In this document: positions 51,664 to 60,607 of the stretch, one piece after another
Layout: each line of letters opens with the position of its first letter
Position numbering within the stretch: position 1 is the stretch's first letter
Assembly: GCF_004521915.1 (NCBI RefSeq)
Contig: NZ_SDKD01000005.1
Location: 1-64,000, forward strand
Length of the DNA stretch: 64,000 bases
DNA from: Brevibacillus migulae
GTDB taxonomy: Bacteria; Bacillota; Bacilli; Brevibacillales; Brevibacillaceae
Reading direction: 5' to 3'
Translations under genes and position numbers: made by a program
The notes under the pieces: generated by a model
Seen by the model: the letters and a program-made list of their open reading frames with translations, nothing else
Database searches by the model: none
Told to the model about the DNA's origin: nothing

Positions 51664-51858
51664 ATGGCAAAAGGGAAAAAGGTCAAGGCGAAAACTTCAG
51701 CGGCCACACAGCAGCCGCAAATGAAGATCGTAACCGCATCGACGTGCCAGGTGTGCAAGCAGCCTTGTCAGCGTGGCATGCGTTACTTGGAACGGATGAA
51801 TCAGCCTGGTACGATTGGGTTTGGCGTCCCCTGCATTTTGACATTGGGGAAACCGTAA
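51664..51858 (+). CDS. Hypothetical small Cys-rich protein
   Basis: This 64-residue protein begins MAKGKKVKAKT and carries TCQVCKQPCQRGMRYLERM, a C-x2-C-x3-C cluster suited to one zinc with a later Cys (VPCIL). It is basic at the N-terminus, as in small zinc-binding nucleic-acid proteins. GGGAGGACGG lies before this ATG; the in-frame ATG at 51634 lacks a site. A terminator follows 3 bases after the stop. The family is not known to me. Confidence 0.55.
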   Translation: MAKGKKVKAKTSAATQQPQMKIVTASTCQVCKQPCQRGMRYLERMNQPGTIGFGVPCILTLGKP

Positions 51859-51860
51859 AA

Positions 51861-51898
51861 AAGGAGCGCAGACACTTTGCTGCGCTTCTTTTCTTTTC
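51861..51898 (+). terminator. Terminator after the Cys-rich gene
   Basis: AGCGCAG and CTGCGCT, flanked by AAGG and TCTT, pair with an 8-base loop and run into TTCTTTTCTTTT. Confidence 0.7.
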
Positions 51899-51963
51899 CA
51901 AGCATGGCTGAAGACTTGGCGTTGGCCGATTTTTCCACTATGATGAGGAAGAAAGGAGTTGAG

Positions 51964-52146
51964 ATGGTGCGACCGCTCCCGATATCTGCAGAGACTGCAC
52001 TCATGCTGTCAAAAAAACTGAATGTGCCGCTAGAACAAATTATGCATATGCCCCAGCATATCTTGTTGAAAAAAATGATGGAGCTGACTGAAAAGGAAGC
52101 AAATGAACAAGGAGGTCAAGATGATGGCGATCAATCTGGCGAATAA
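51964..52146 (+). CDS. yycC: YycC-like small protein
   Basis: This 60-residue protein matches my memory of the Bacillus YycC family: MVRPLPISAETALMLSKKLN followed by VPLEQIMHMPQHILLKKMMEL. The function is unknown. AAAGGAGTTGAG precedes the ATG at 51964; an upstream in-frame start lies inside the terminator. Its 3' end overlaps the thioredoxin-like gene by 26 bases in another frame, so the two are coupled. Confidence 0.65.
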   Translation: MVRPLPISAETALMLSKKLNVPLEQIMHMPQHILLKKMMELTEKEANEQGGQDDGDQSGE

Positions 52147-52690
52147 ACTGGGCAAAGGTGTAAAACCGCAGGATTTCATGGCGAACATGACCAAAAACAA
52201 AGAAACGTTTCAGGATTGGTACGATCGTTTTTCCTGGGCAGACGAAGATGACAAGCAATTTTTCGCTTCGCTTGGCAATCGGGATGACTTGCGCTGCTTG
52301 ATTCTTGCCGCCGATTGGTGCGGTGATGTCGTACGCAATGTGCCTGTTCTCATCAACGCGCTGGCGGAAGCGCAAATCCCGACGGAAATTTTGATCATGG
52401 AAGAAAATCTGGATGTCATGGACGAATTCCTCACTATGGGTGGTCGTTCCATTCCCGTAGCGATCTTTACGGATACAGGCGGACATGTGTTGGCAAAATG
52501 GGGACCACGTCCACAGCATGTGCAGGAAGTGATGGTTGCCTTCAAGCAGGCGAATCCGGATCGGGAAGCGGCTGATTATCAAGACAAGATCAAGGTGGCG
52601 CGTGAAGAGATGCTTCGCCGCTATGGTGAAACCACCGAATACCAGACCGTCATTGTAAAAGAATTGCGCGAAGTCTTGTCTGCTGTCTAA
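52121..52690 (+). CDS. Thioredoxin-like family protein lacking CxxC
   Basis: This 189-residue protein has a thioredoxin fold with WCGDVVRNVP where thioredoxin has WCGPC, so only the first Cys remains. The cis-Pro side is GGRSIPVAIFTDTGG. Helical N- and C-terminal extensions (DFMANMTKNKETFQDWYDRF; DKIKVAREEMLRRYGETTEYQTV) flank it. The Bacillales family with a WCGD motif is uncharacterised; a bacilliredoxin- or chaperone-like role is possible. AAGGAGGTCAAG lies 7 bases before ATG. It overlaps yycC. Confidence 0.75.
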   Translation: MMAINLANKLGKGVKPQDFMANMTKNKETFQDWYDRFSWADEDDKQFFASLGNRDDLRCLILAADWCGDVVRNVPVLINALAEAQIPTEILIMEENLDVMDEFLTMGGRSIPVAIFTDTGGHVLAKWGPRPQHVQEVMVAFKQANPDREAADYQDKIKVAREEMLRRYGETTEYQTVIVKELREVLSAV

Positions 52691-52708
52691 ATACATACAA
52701 GCAGCGAG

Positions 52709-52733
52709 GGATCGGCCGCGGCCGGTCCTTTCT
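52709..52733 (+). terminator. Terminator after the thioredoxin-like gene
   Basis: GGATCGGCC and GGCCGGTCC form a very GC-rich stem (one mismatch-type G-U) followed by TTTCTTTC. Confidence 0.7.
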
Positions 52734-52848
52734 TTCAGTCGATCAGAATTGATATGATTCCCATCGACATTCGTACAACTAAGCTCCGCCAAAGACCTGG
52801 CGCAGCCAATCTTTTCAGACAAACACAGCGGAAAAGGGGTTGGAATCA

Positions 52849-53796
52849 ATGGAAAAGGCAACGTTTGCAGGCGGTTGCTTTTGGTGCATGGTCAAGCCAT
52901 TTGATGAGCAGCCGGGGATCATACAGGTCGTTTCCGGTTATACGGGCGGCCACGTAGAAAACCCTACGTATGAACAGGTGTGCTCGGAGGAGACCGGCCA
53001 TTATGAAGCGGTCCAAATCACATTTGATCCGAGCATCTTTCCGTACACAAAGCTGCTGGACATTTTCTGGCAGCAAATTGACCCGACGGATGCGGGCGGG
53101 CAATTTCATGATCGCGGCGGATCGTATCGTACAGCGATCTTCACTCATACGGAGGAGCAGCGATCCCAAGCGGAAGCGTCCAAGCGCGTGCTGGAAGAAA
53201 GCGGTCGTTTTGACAAGCCGATCGCGACAGAAATCCTGCCGGCCGGTCCTTTCTATCCAGCGGAAGACTATCATCAGGATTATTACAAGAAAAACCCCGT
53301 ACGCTATGAACTGTACCGGAAAGGCTCCGGCCGGGACGCTTTCATCAAAAAGCATTGGAGAGACGAGAAACGGTTGAATGAGCTGCGCCAGCGTCTGACA
53401 CCTATGCAATATGAGGTCACCCAAAATGATGCGACGGAGCCGCCTTTCCGCAATGAGTATTGGGACAATCAGCGGGAAGGAATTTACGTGGACATTGTGT
53501 CGGGTGAGCCACTCTTCAGCTCCTTCGACAAATTTGACTCGCACTGCGGATGGCCTAGCTTTACACGTCCGCTGCATGAGCAAAGCGTCAAGGAATCCCT
53601 GGACATTTCCCATCAAATGATCCGCACAGAGGTGCGCAGCGCACAGGCGGATTCCCATCTGGGACATGTCTTTGACGATGGTCCGGGTCCATCGGGCTTG
53701 CGTTACTGCATTAATTCTGCGGCCCTTCGTTTCATCCCAAAAGAGGACCTGGAGAAAGAAGGATACGGTTCCTATCTGGAGCTTTTCCGTGATTAG
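52849..53796 (+). CDS. msrAB: Fused peptide-methionine sulfoxide reductase MsrA-MsrB
   Basis: This 315-residue bifunctional repair enzyme reduces both epimers of methionine sulfoxide in proteins. The MsrA half (1 to about 160) has the active site [18 protein letters not shown] and [10 protein letters not shown]. The MsrB half (about 175-315) has [24 protein letters not shown]-type start sequence (seen in part), HCGWPSF, HLGHVF and the catalytic Cys in [13 protein letters not shown]. MsrB lacks the two CxxC zinc pairs. The ATG at 52849 with AAAAGGGG upstream is preferred over the TTG at 52840. A perfect terminator follows. Confidence 0.92.
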   Translation: MEKATFAGGCFWCMVKPFDEQPGIIQVVSGYTGGHVENPTYEQVCSEETGHYEAVQITFDPSIFPYTKLLDIFWQQIDPTDAGGQFHDRGGSYRTAIFTHTEEQRSQAEASKRVLEESGRFDKPIATEILPAGPFYPAEDYHQDYYKKNPVRYELYRKGSGRDAFIKKHWRDEKRLNELRQRLTPMQYEVTQNDATEPPFRNEYWDNQREGIYVDIVSGEPLFSSFDKFDSHCGWPSFTRPLHEQSVKESLDISHQMIRTEVRSAQADSHLGHVFDDGPGPSGLRYCINSAALRFIPKEDLEKEGYGSYLELFRD

Positions 53797-53822
53797 TGGA
53801 TAAAAAGCATATGTGTAATGAC

Positions 53823-53857
53823 AGCAATCCCTCGGAAGGAGGGATTGCTTTTTTTTT
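53823..53857 (+). terminator. Terminator of msrAB
   Basis: AGCAATCCCTC and GAGGGATTGCT form a perfect 11-bp stem with a 5-base loop and nine T. Confidence 0.88.
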
Positions 53858-53971
53858 GCTTAGAATTTTCAATAAAGTCTAAACTTACCTCGTTATTTGA
53901 AATCGTGTTAAACTTATTCACGCTTTTAACCGTTATATCAAATAGAAATAGGTAACAGGAGAGGATCATCC

Positions 53972-54952
53972 ATGAGAAAAATCTTGACGTACTTGCTTCT
54001 TCTCTCCATGTGTGTGATGGCGGCCGCGTGCTCCAGTCAATCGGTCGAGGAAGAAGAAACACCTGCAGTAAAAATCGGTATGATGATGTCTGACGTTGGA
54101 CTCGGCGACCAATCCTTCTCTGATGTAGGCTTTGCTGGATTGGAAAGGGCTCGCGATGAGATGGGCATCGTCTTTGACTATCGCGAAATCCAGGAAACAA
54201 AAACCTATGAGCAAGGGCTGGAGGAGCTGGTCAAGCAAGGCAACCAGCTTGTGATCGGCTTGGGGTTTGCGATGCAAGAAGCGTTGGAAACCGTTGCGAA
54301 AAAATATCCGGATCAGCAGTTTTTGATTATCGATGCCGTATCCGAGCTGCCGAACGTTCACTCGGTGACGTTCAAGGAAGAAGAAGGCTCCTTTCTGATC
54401 GGTGTGCTCGCCGGCATGAAAACAAAAACGAATAAAATCGGCTTCATCGGCGGGATGGATGTACCCGTGATCCGTAAGTTTGAAAAAGGCTTTGTGGAGG
54501 GCGTCAAGCAGGTAAATCCCCAGGCCGTGATCTTGTCTGTTTATGCCAATGATTTCGGCAATGATCAATTGGGGAAACAAATGGGCAAGCAGATGATCGA
54601 TCAAGGCGTGGATATGATTTACCCTGCGGCTGGTTTTACCGGCGTGGGTGTTTTGTTGGAAGCCCAAAGCAGAGGGAAGTACGCATTTGGCGTAGACACG
54701 GATCAGTATTTCTTGGCGGAAAAAGCAGTGCTGTCCTCCATGCTGAAAAAGATTGACGTAGCTGTCTACGATGTCGCCAAGCAGCTGGTACAAAACGGGA
54801 AGCTGGCCCAAAAGGACATGGTGTTGGGAATCGCCGAAAATGGTGTCGGTGTCGCTCCTGTTCGAGTGCTGCCATTGACCTCGCAGGAAAAGGAAACATT
54901 CGAGAAGCTGCAAGAAAAGCTGAAAAGTGGTTCTATACAGATCAAACCATAA
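53972..54952 (+). CDS. BMP-family substrate-binding lipoprotein
   Basis: This 326-residue surface lipoprotein of the basic membrane protein (PnrA/Med) family has signal peptide MRKILTYLLLLSMCVMAAAC with the lipid Cys at 20. Then come KIGMMMSDVGLGDQSFSDVG, GLERARDEMG, GFIGGMDVPVIRKFEKGFVEG and DMIYPAAGFTGVGV. Known members bind purine nucleosides for an ABC transporter. No ABC genes are present here; instead the next gene, 25 bases on, is a chemoreceptor. So it may serve as a ligand sensor for taxis rather than transport. AACAGGAGAGG precedes the start. Confidence 0.85.
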   Translation: MRKILTYLLLLSMCVMAAACSSQSVEEEETPAVKIGMMMSDVGLGDQSFSDVGFAGLERARDEMGIVFDYREIQETKTYEQGLEELVKQGNQLVIGLGFAMQEALETVAKKYPDQQFLIIDAVSELPNVHSVTFKEEEGSFLIGVLAGMKTKTNKIGFIGGMDVPVIRKFEKGFVEGVKQVNPQAVILSVYANDFGNDQLGKQMGKQMIDQGVDMIYPAAGFTGVGVLLEAQSRGKYAFGVDTDQYFLAEKAVLSSMLKKIDVAVYDVAKQLVQNGKLAQKDMVLGIAENGVGVAPVRVLPLTSQEKETFEKLQEKLKSGSIQIKP

Positions 54953-54977
54953 ACATGCGCGAAAGGGGTGAACCTCA

Positions 54978-56627
54978 TTGAAGCTGAAAAGTAAAATCCT
55001 GCTCATTTCCATTCTCCCGCTTCTGTTGTCCGTCTGTATCATCGGGGTAACGATCATGGAAATGAGATCCTTGAAATCCTCTACGGAAGAAATCGTTCAG
55101 CTGCTTGTCGATGTAGAAGCGTTGAATGGACATATCAACAGCACGCAAAAATCGCTCAGCGCGTATTCCCTGAATATGACAGGAAGCAACGCAAATGATG
55201 CGATGCAGGATTTGCATGCTACGAAAAAATCGTTCGAACGGGTGACTGGCTTCTTAGTGTTGGACGAGCAAAAGCAAATCCAAGAGCGAATTGTGAAAAA
55301 GCTCGATGAATTGCAAGCCCAGGCTGCGATGGCGATCGAGAAGATGAATGCGGCTGAGGCAAAACGGCAGTCACTTCGTACCAAGGGAATCATCAATGAC
55401 GTGCACCAGTTAAAAAGCTCGGTGCATAAGCAGTATCAGCGTATGCAAGTCGAACTGGAAAACAAAATCAACGGGATCATCACGTTTTCGATCATCGCGG
55501 CTGTTGTTCTGGTCGCGGGCAGCAGTGCCTTTTCCCTCATTTTTACCAATCGGATTGTCACTCCGATCAGACGTATTACCGCGCAGTCCGAGCGGATCGC
55601 GAATGGGGATTTAACCTCTGAAGTGATTGAAGTGAAATCACGCGACGAAGTATTTGCATTGAATGCCTCCTTCGGCAAAATGACAGAAAATCTGCGTGAC
55701 ATCATCGATCACCTTAGCAACAGCTCTAGCCAGCTCGCAGCTTCTTCCGAGGAGCTTTTGGCCAGCGCAGAGGAAACAATGCGTGGCAGCGAACGAATTA
55801 CGCAATCCATTCAGCAGGTACGCATAGGCGCAGAGCAGCAATCGCTGATGGCGGCAGAATCCACCCGCGCCGTAGAAGAAAGCGCGATCGGCATTACCCG
55901 CATTGCCGAAAATGCTTCAGTCGTCTCGGAATTGACCTACACGACTACCGAAAAAGCGAAACAAGGCGCTACGCTTGTCAATTCTACGCTTACTCAGATG
56001 GCGGAGATCGTCGATGCGGTGCAAACGACGAGCGGCATCGTAACGAATCTAGACCAACGTTCCAAGGAAATTAACGAGATCGTCAGCCTGATTACACAGA
56101 TTGCCGATCAGACCAACCTGCTTGCTTTAAATGCCGCCATCGAAGCAGCGCGTGCGGGACAAGCCGGGCGAGGGTTTGCCATTGTAGCCGACGAAGTCCG
56201 AAAGCTGGCCGAGCAAACGAGAGCATCCGCGTCGCACATCTCCGAGATTATCCACGAAGTCCAGGCGGATACGGTCGCGACGGTAGAATCGATTCAGGCG
56301 GTAAAGGAAAAGGTGGACTTAGGTCTCCAGGGCGCAAATCACACAGCAGCCGCGTTCAAAGATATTTTGGTGTCCGTGGAACAGGTGGGCGATCAGATTC
56401 AGGACATCTCCGCGGTTTCCCAGCAAATCAGCGCGGGTTCGCAGCAGGTCGCTTCGAGTGTGAACGAAGTCGCCAATGTTGCCGATCATACCTCGAAAAA
56501 TTCCGAGGACGTGGCGAAAGCATCCGAAGAACAGCTCGCTTCCATGGAGGATGTCAGCCAAGCTGCGGTTTCCCTTTCCCGTTTGGCGGAGGATCTGCAG
56601 CATACTGTGTCCCGGTTCAAAAGATAG
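54978..56627 (+). CDS. Methyl-accepting chemotaxis protein
   Basis: This 549-residue chemoreceptor starts at TTG (AAAGGGGTGA six bases upstream). TM1 lies at about 5-25 ([20 protein letters not shown]), followed by a four-helix-bundle ligand domain of about 145 residues and TM2 near 172-193 ([20 protein letters not shown]). HAMP follows from about 197, then a long signalling coiled coil with the hairpin tip [20 protein letters not shown] and [20 protein letters not shown]. It signals to CheA/CheW. Co-transcription with a BMP-type binding lipoprotein suggests indirect ligand sensing through that protein. Confidence 0.9.
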   Translation: MKLKSKILLISILPLLLSVCIIGVTIMEMRSLKSSTEEIVQLLVDVEALNGHINSTQKSLSAYSLNMTGSNANDAMQDLHATKKSFERVTGFLVLDEQKQIQERIVKKLDELQAQAAMAIEKMNAAEAKRQSLRTKGIINDVHQLKSSVHKQYQRMQVELENKINGIITFSIIAAVVLVAGSSAFSLIFTNRIVTPIRRITAQSERIANGDLTSEVIEVKSRDEVFALNASFGKMTENLRDIIDHLSNSSSQLAASSEELLASAEETMRGSERITQSIQQVRIGAEQQSLMAAESTRAVEESAIGITRIAENASVVSELTYTTTEKAKQGATLVNSTLTQMAEIVDAVQTTSGIVTNLDQRSKEINEIVSLITQIADQTNLLALNAAIEAARAGQAGRGFAIVADEVRKLAEQTRASASHISEIIHEVQADTVATVESIQAVKEKVDLGLQGANHTAAAFKDILVSVEQVGDQIQDISAVSQQISAGSQQVASSVNEVANVADHTSKNSEDVAKASEEQLASMEDVSQAAVSLSRLAEDLQHTVSRFKR

Positions 56628-56643
56628 CCTCATTTTCAAGGGG

Positions 56644-56679
56644 AAAAGGACGTCTGTATCCGTACAGGCGTCCTTTTTT
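56644..56679 (+). terminator. Terminator of the BMP-chemoreceptor unit
   Basis: AAAAGGACG and CGTCCTTTT pair, with an inner CTGTA/TACAG pairing, ending in six T, 17 bases after the stop. Confidence 0.8.
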
Positions 56680-56741
56680 GGTCATTCACCACCCCAAATG
56701 ATCGCCCATATACTGATGCTAGCTGAAAATGGGGTGATGAG

Positions 56742-57881
56742 GTGAAAATCTGCTTCTCTTGCAATCTTGAAAAATATAAACCAAAGGGTAACGTCCTGCA
56801 ATTTCTTACCATGCTCCAGGCGCTGGATCACAAGCTGGGCAAGCTTTCTTCACAGGAAAGGAAGAAAATGAAATTCGATTGCGTTCTTCCGTTCGAATGG
56901 AAAAATGGGACGGATAAATTTCATTTCAAACATATCAAGTTTTACCAGGCTACCAATTTGAATGAACGAATCGTTTCGCTGAATCAATTGAATGAGTATG
57001 ATTTGATTTTTATCCGCGGCAGAAAACAGGCGATCCGGCTCCTCGAGAAGGATGCGAGCATTGGGAAAAAATTGTTGTTCCTGAACATCAACTACAACCT
57101 GAATGATCCGCGCATCATGAAGGAAGTCAATTACTTATGGAAAAACAGCCGGGTGATGTTTTTTCAATCCACTCCGCTGGCGGATCGCTTCAAAGCCTAC
57201 ATGCGGCATAAAAAGGTCGATTCCGACACCCTTGAGAAAAAAATAAAAGTGCTGCCTCAGTATGTGCAACCTTTAAGCAAAGAGGAGCGGGAGCAGATCA
57301 AGCAGGTGAGACCCTTGCATTTGTTAAAGGCCGGGGTAATCCGGCCGCGGTATGGATTACCGGTTGCGGTGCGAGCGATACAGCTGATCCGCAAAGAATA
57401 TCCAAAAGCACGGCTCCATCTTTTGTATCCGTCCATCGTCAACAAATATAGACTCGAGAGTGAACCTTTCCTCAAGTCGCCGGGAGTGGTGAGTCATGGG
57501 GAAGCATCAGCGATTGATACGAAAAAAATGATTGTAAAAGCGGGGATCGGCCTTGCCCTCCTCTATGACAACACACCGGATAAAACGCCTTCTCATGCGT
57601 ATTTGTCACGCGTACTGGAGTATGCTTCATTGGGAGCTCCTGTACTTACCACAAGAACACCAGGGAATGTGGATCTGTTCGGCCAGGAGTACCCCTTGTT
57701 TGTGGAGAATGAATACGATATCCTGAACTGCTACAAACGATTGCAAGACCCTGAATTTTATGAAAGCATGAGCACCTTTGTTTCCCAAGTTGGAAAAGCG
57801 TTTGTGGGGAAAAATGCCGTTGAAAAACTGTGGACTACCATGAAAGAAGTTCATCAAGAGAAGAAGAGCAAAGGGAGATAA
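56742..57881 (+). CDS. Glycosyltransferase-like protein (GT4 type)
   Basis: This 379-residue two-lobed protein has GT-B features. The C-terminal half reads HLLKAGVIRPRYGLPVAVRAIQLIRKEYPKARLHLLYP in pieces, then GVVSHGEASAIDTKKMIVKAGIGLALLYDN, and the donor-binding region SRVLEYASLGAPVLTTRTPGN. The N-terminal half is less typical. It would transfer a sugar, but the acceptor is unknown. It starts at GTG with ATGGGGTGATG upstream. It lies before the AlaRS-like operon but is separated from it by a strong terminator, so joint function is uncertain. Confidence 0.65.
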   Translation: MKICFSCNLEKYKPKGNVLQFLTMLQALDHKLGKLSSQERKKMKFDCVLPFEWKNGTDKFHFKHIKFYQATNLNERIVSLNQLNEYDLIFIRGRKQAIRLLEKDASIGKKLLFLNINYNLNDPRIMKEVNYLWKNSRVMFFQSTPLADRFKAYMRHKKVDSDTLEKKIKVLPQYVQPLSKEEREQIKQVRPLHLLKAGVIRPRYGLPVAVRAIQLIRKEYPKARLHLLYPSIVNKYRLESEPFLKSPGVVSHGEASAIDTKKMIVKAGIGLALLYDNTPDKTPSHAYLSRVLEYASLGAPVLTTRTPGNVDLFGQEYPLFVENEYDILNCYKRLQDPEFYESMSTFVSQVGKAFVGKNAVEKLWTTMKEVHQEKKSKGR

Positions 57882-57903
57882 ACCGACCTTTGCTCTTTTT
57901 TTT
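57864..57903 (+). terminator. Terminator overlapping the end of the glycosyltransferase gene
   Basis: AAGAGCAAAGG and CCTTTGCTCTT form a perfect 11-bp stem. The left arm is coding, and the loop contains the TAA stop. Six or more T follow. Confidence 0.85.
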
Positions 57904-57929
57904 CACCCATTTTCAGAAGAAAGTATTCC

Positions 57930-57974
57930 CCTTTTGGCAGGATGCGAATATGTTAGCTTTGCATTGCCAAAAGG
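57930..57974 (+). promoter_or_regulatory. Inverted repeat that buries a Shine-Dalgarno sequence
   Basis: CCTTTTGGCA (57930-57939) is the exact inverse of TGCCAAAAGG (57965-57974), 25 bases apart. The right arm contains most of AAAAGGAGG (57970-57977), a near-perfect ribosome binding site with no ATG at proper distance. The AlaRS-like start is 88 bases further on and itself lacks such a site. It may be a leader control element or an operator. Confidence 0.4.
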
Positions 57975-58065
57975 AGGTAGAAATATCAAATCATAAAAGA
58001 TTATAAATTTTACTCTTATAGCTTGTATGTGTTCTTAAACTGATTTCGACAAAATACATTAACGA

Positions 58066-59370
58066 ATGTCACTAGCACGAGATGCTTGGAACAAGAAGAA
58101 AGAGAAGGTGGAAGGTTTGGTACGCGATTTGTTCCTTCGTATGGGTACAGAAAGAAACTATGAGGTTTTGCCAGAAGTATCCCTGCTCCGTGAAAACGAG
58201 GATACGTATTATGTCGGTTCGGCTGTGATGGCACACATGCATTTGTTTGAAGAGAGCAATCTCTCACGTGCGACCTACATCACGGCACAGCGAATCTTCT
58301 CCAGCAAAAGACTGCACGACATCGGGAAATATCCCTTGGCGACTTCCTTTGAAGTCATGCTGTCGATTTTCCGTTTTGGAGATGAGGATGGTCGGGACGC
58401 CTTGCAGTTCGCGCTAGATTTTATCTGTGAAGCGATCCATGGAGATCCGAAAAAAATGATCTACCTTGCCCCCTATGAGTTAGGCTTGCGGGATGATGTG
58501 CTGTCCCTCGGGATTCCGTCCCAGCACGTGATCAGCTGGAGCCAAAGCTTGGAGACCAATCTGGGAAGCGGACGTCCTACCGGCTATTACGTAAAAATGT
58601 TTTATCCATATCGTCATGGGATCATTCCGGTAGGTTCCATTGGCTTTATCGAGACAGACGGCAAGCTTTCCGTGGACAGCGCGTTTTTTTTGGAAAGACT
58701 TTCTTTCGTTCGAGAAAAGCTGCCCAGTTTCTATCAAGATCAGTATTTTTATCCGTTAACGAAAATCGTGAATCATCATGAATTTTTTGGCAAACTGACG
58801 TTTTGTGAGAAAAATTTATGGATCAATCATATACGTTCGATCGTCGCGCTCTTGGCAGATGGCGCCACTTTTACGACCAAAGGTGCAGGTCATGCCTTGA
58901 AAAAGATCATCCGACAGCTGGCAGGGACCATTCTCGGGCAAAAGCTGCCGGAAGCGCTGGGGCAAACCCTCGTGGAAGCCGCCGGTCAATGCTTATCCAG
59001 TCTCGGGTATCATCAGCCTCTTGATGCACAGCAGCTTGCTGGCTCTATCGTCTTGCAAATCGAGAGTGCCTCCAGGCAAATCATGCGGGAGAAGAATGCC
59101 TTTGTGAAAGCATTGCGGAAGAAAAAGGACAGCATGACGATGGAAGAATTGCTGCAATGGAATTCCGAAAGGGGACTCCAACTGGATTGGTTGGAGAGAT
59201 TTGCTATGCAGGAAGAGGTTTTTTTGTCGTGGCCAAAAAAGGAAACAAATTACAAGTTTAGAAACGTATGCTATTCCTTTTCGGAGACAGATCGGATCAA
59301 GGACCCGGTTCAATTCATGATAGATGCAGAGGATAAGAGAATGAAGGGGGCATTGGTAAGGCATGGATAA
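58066..59370 (+). CDS. Stand-alone alanyl-tRNA synthetase core paralogue (divergent)
   Basis: This 434-residue protein aligns by eye with residues 1 to about 440 of AlaRS: LSRATYITAQR (66-76), HDIGKY, FEVMLSIFRFGDEDGRDALQFALDF (95-119), FFLERLSFV (207-215) and INHIRSIVALLADG (253-266) with KKIIRQLAG. The editing and C-Ala domains of normal 870-residue AlaRS are absent. In motif 2 the ARHHTFFEM of AlaRS is PLATSFEVM, losing the ATP-contacting Arg, and DTGPCGPC is replaced. So normal tRNA charging is unlikely; amino-acid activation or binding is possible. The 3' end overlaps the ATP-grasp gene by 8 bases. No clear ribosome binding site precedes the ATG; an in-frame stop lies 4 bases upstream. 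Confidence 0.75.
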   Translation: MSLARDAWNKKKEKVEGLVRDLFLRMGTERNYEVLPEVSLLRENEDTYYVGSAVMAHMHLFEESNLSRATYITAQRIFSSKRLHDIGKYPLATSFEVMLSIFRFGDEDGRDALQFALDFICEAIHGDPKKMIYLAPYELGLRDDVLSLGIPSQHVISWSQSLETNLGSGRPTGYYVKMFYPYRHGIIPVGSIGFIETDGKLSVDSAFFLERLSFVREKLPSFYQDQYFYPLTKIVNHHEFFGKLTFCEKNLWINHIRSIVALLADGATFTTKGAGHALKKIIRQLAGTILGQKLPEALGQTLVEAAGQCLSSLGYHQPLDAQQLAGSIVLQIESASRQIMREKNAFVKALRKKKDSMTMEELLQWNSERGLQLDWLERFAMQEEVFLSWPKKETNYKFRNVCYSFSETDRIKDPVQFMIDAEDKRMKGALVRHG

Positions 59371-60607
59371 GCATATTTTGGTGGTCGGCGGTTTTAGCTT
59401 ATTGCATAAACGCTTAAAAAAATGGGGTGCGAGAATCACTCTGCTCCATTCAGCAAACGAGATAAAAGCCAATGATCAGGCAATCTACCATCGGGTAATC
59501 GGCATTCCGAAAGATACTGATCTGCAAGGATGGATCGATACGGCTGCTTTTTTCCATCAACGGGATCGCTTTGACGGGATCGCTTGCTTTCAAGAGATGG
59601 ATCAGGAAAAAGCAGCATATATCGCGCAGGAGCTGGGGCTCTTTTATTTGGAGCCGTTGGTGATCCAGCGGTCTCGCAATAAGCAGGTGATGAGAGAGGT
59701 CTTGCGCGAACAAGGCGTAGACCGGACCATGAACGCGGTTGTATCCACCCCGGAGGAGATTACGAATTTCGCCGAAGCGCACGGCTATCCGATCATCATC
59801 AAACCGATCGATGGCTGGGGAAGCATGGGGGTATCGCGCATTCGAAATGCAGCGGAATGGGAGCAGGCGCTTGTATGGTATCAGTCTGCTGGATTTGGTT
59901 CCGGGCTGATCGTAGAAGAATACCTGGAAGGAAAAGAATTTAGCGTAGAAGCCTTTACAGAAAACGGCATTCACAAAATCATCTGCATGACGGAAAAATT
60001 CAAGGAAGAGCAGCATTTCGTCGAGATCGGTCATTGTCTCCCGTACAAAGGACTGGATCCAGTAACGGAAAAGCAAGTTCATCTATTTGTACAGCAGGCA
60101 CTGACGGCTTTGGGGATCACACACGGTCCCTCCCATTCCGAGATCATGCTGACAGCTTCCGGTCCCAAAATGATCGAAACGCATACCCGACTGGGAGGCG
60201 ATTATATTCCTGAGCTAATCAGCATGGTCAGCGGTGTGGATCTGCTCGATTTATGGGCGAGGCAAGCAATGGGAGAATCGATTCTGGAAGAGGTGCCGCA
60301 AAAGGCCGACATGGCCAAATCCGCAGCAATCTGGTATGGAACGCCTTCGATTACCGGCAAAGTGGAGCAGATTCGCGGAGAGGAAGAAGCCAAAGCATCG
60401 GCAGGGGTAGCACGGATAGAAATCCTCCAAAAGCCGGGTGATGTGATCAAGGGGATGAAAGACTCGTTTTCCCGTTCGGCATGCGTATTGGTGACCGGGG
60501 CTAGCAGGGGAGAAGCGCTGTCGCGTGCAAAGTCAGCGCTGGGAAAATTGGAGTTTGTCATCACCGATCATAGTGACAAAGGAGCTTTTGTATGCTCCAG
60601 CTTCTGA
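59363..60607 (+). CDS. ATP-grasp ligase, amino-acid-ligase-like
   Basis: This 414-residue biotin-carboxylase-like ATP-grasp enzyme has NKQVMREVLREQGV (106-119), IIIKPIDGWGSMGVSRI (144-160, nucleotide loop), LIVEEYLEGKEFSVEAF (182-198) and the Mg-binding end MIETHTRLGGDYIPEL (270-285). A typical ATP-grasp C-terminal extension follows. Such enzymes, for example BacD and other L-amino acid ligases, join two amino acids through an acyl phosphate. It lies between an AlaRS-core paralogue and an MFS exporter, overlapping both, so the three act together. Substrates are not predictable. Confidence 0.85.
   Translation: MDKHILVVGGFSLLHKRLKKWGARITLLHSANEIKANDQAIYHRVIGIPKDTDLQGWIDTAAFFHQRDRFDGIACFQEMDQEKAAYIAQELGLFYLEPLVIQRSRNKQVMREVLREQGVDRTMNAVVSTPEEITNFAEAHGYPIIIKPIDGWGSMGVSRIRNAAEWEQALVWYQSAGFGSGLIVEEYLEGKEFSVEAFTENGIHKIICMTEKFKEEQHFVEIGHCLPYKGLDPVTEKQVHLFVQQALTALGITHGPSHSEIMLTASGPKMIETHTRLGGDYIPELISMVSGVDLLDLWARQAMGESILEEVPQKADMAKSAAIWYGTPSITGKVEQIRGEEEAKASAGVARIEILQKPGDVIKGMKDSFSRSACVLVTGASRGEALSRAKSALGKLEFVITDHSDKGAFVCSSF

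Noticed and set aside
53966-55057. 363-codon antisense frame over the BMP lipoprotein gene
   Set aside because: It is opposite a gene with a clear signal peptide and family motifs, and its composition is typical of an antisense shadow.
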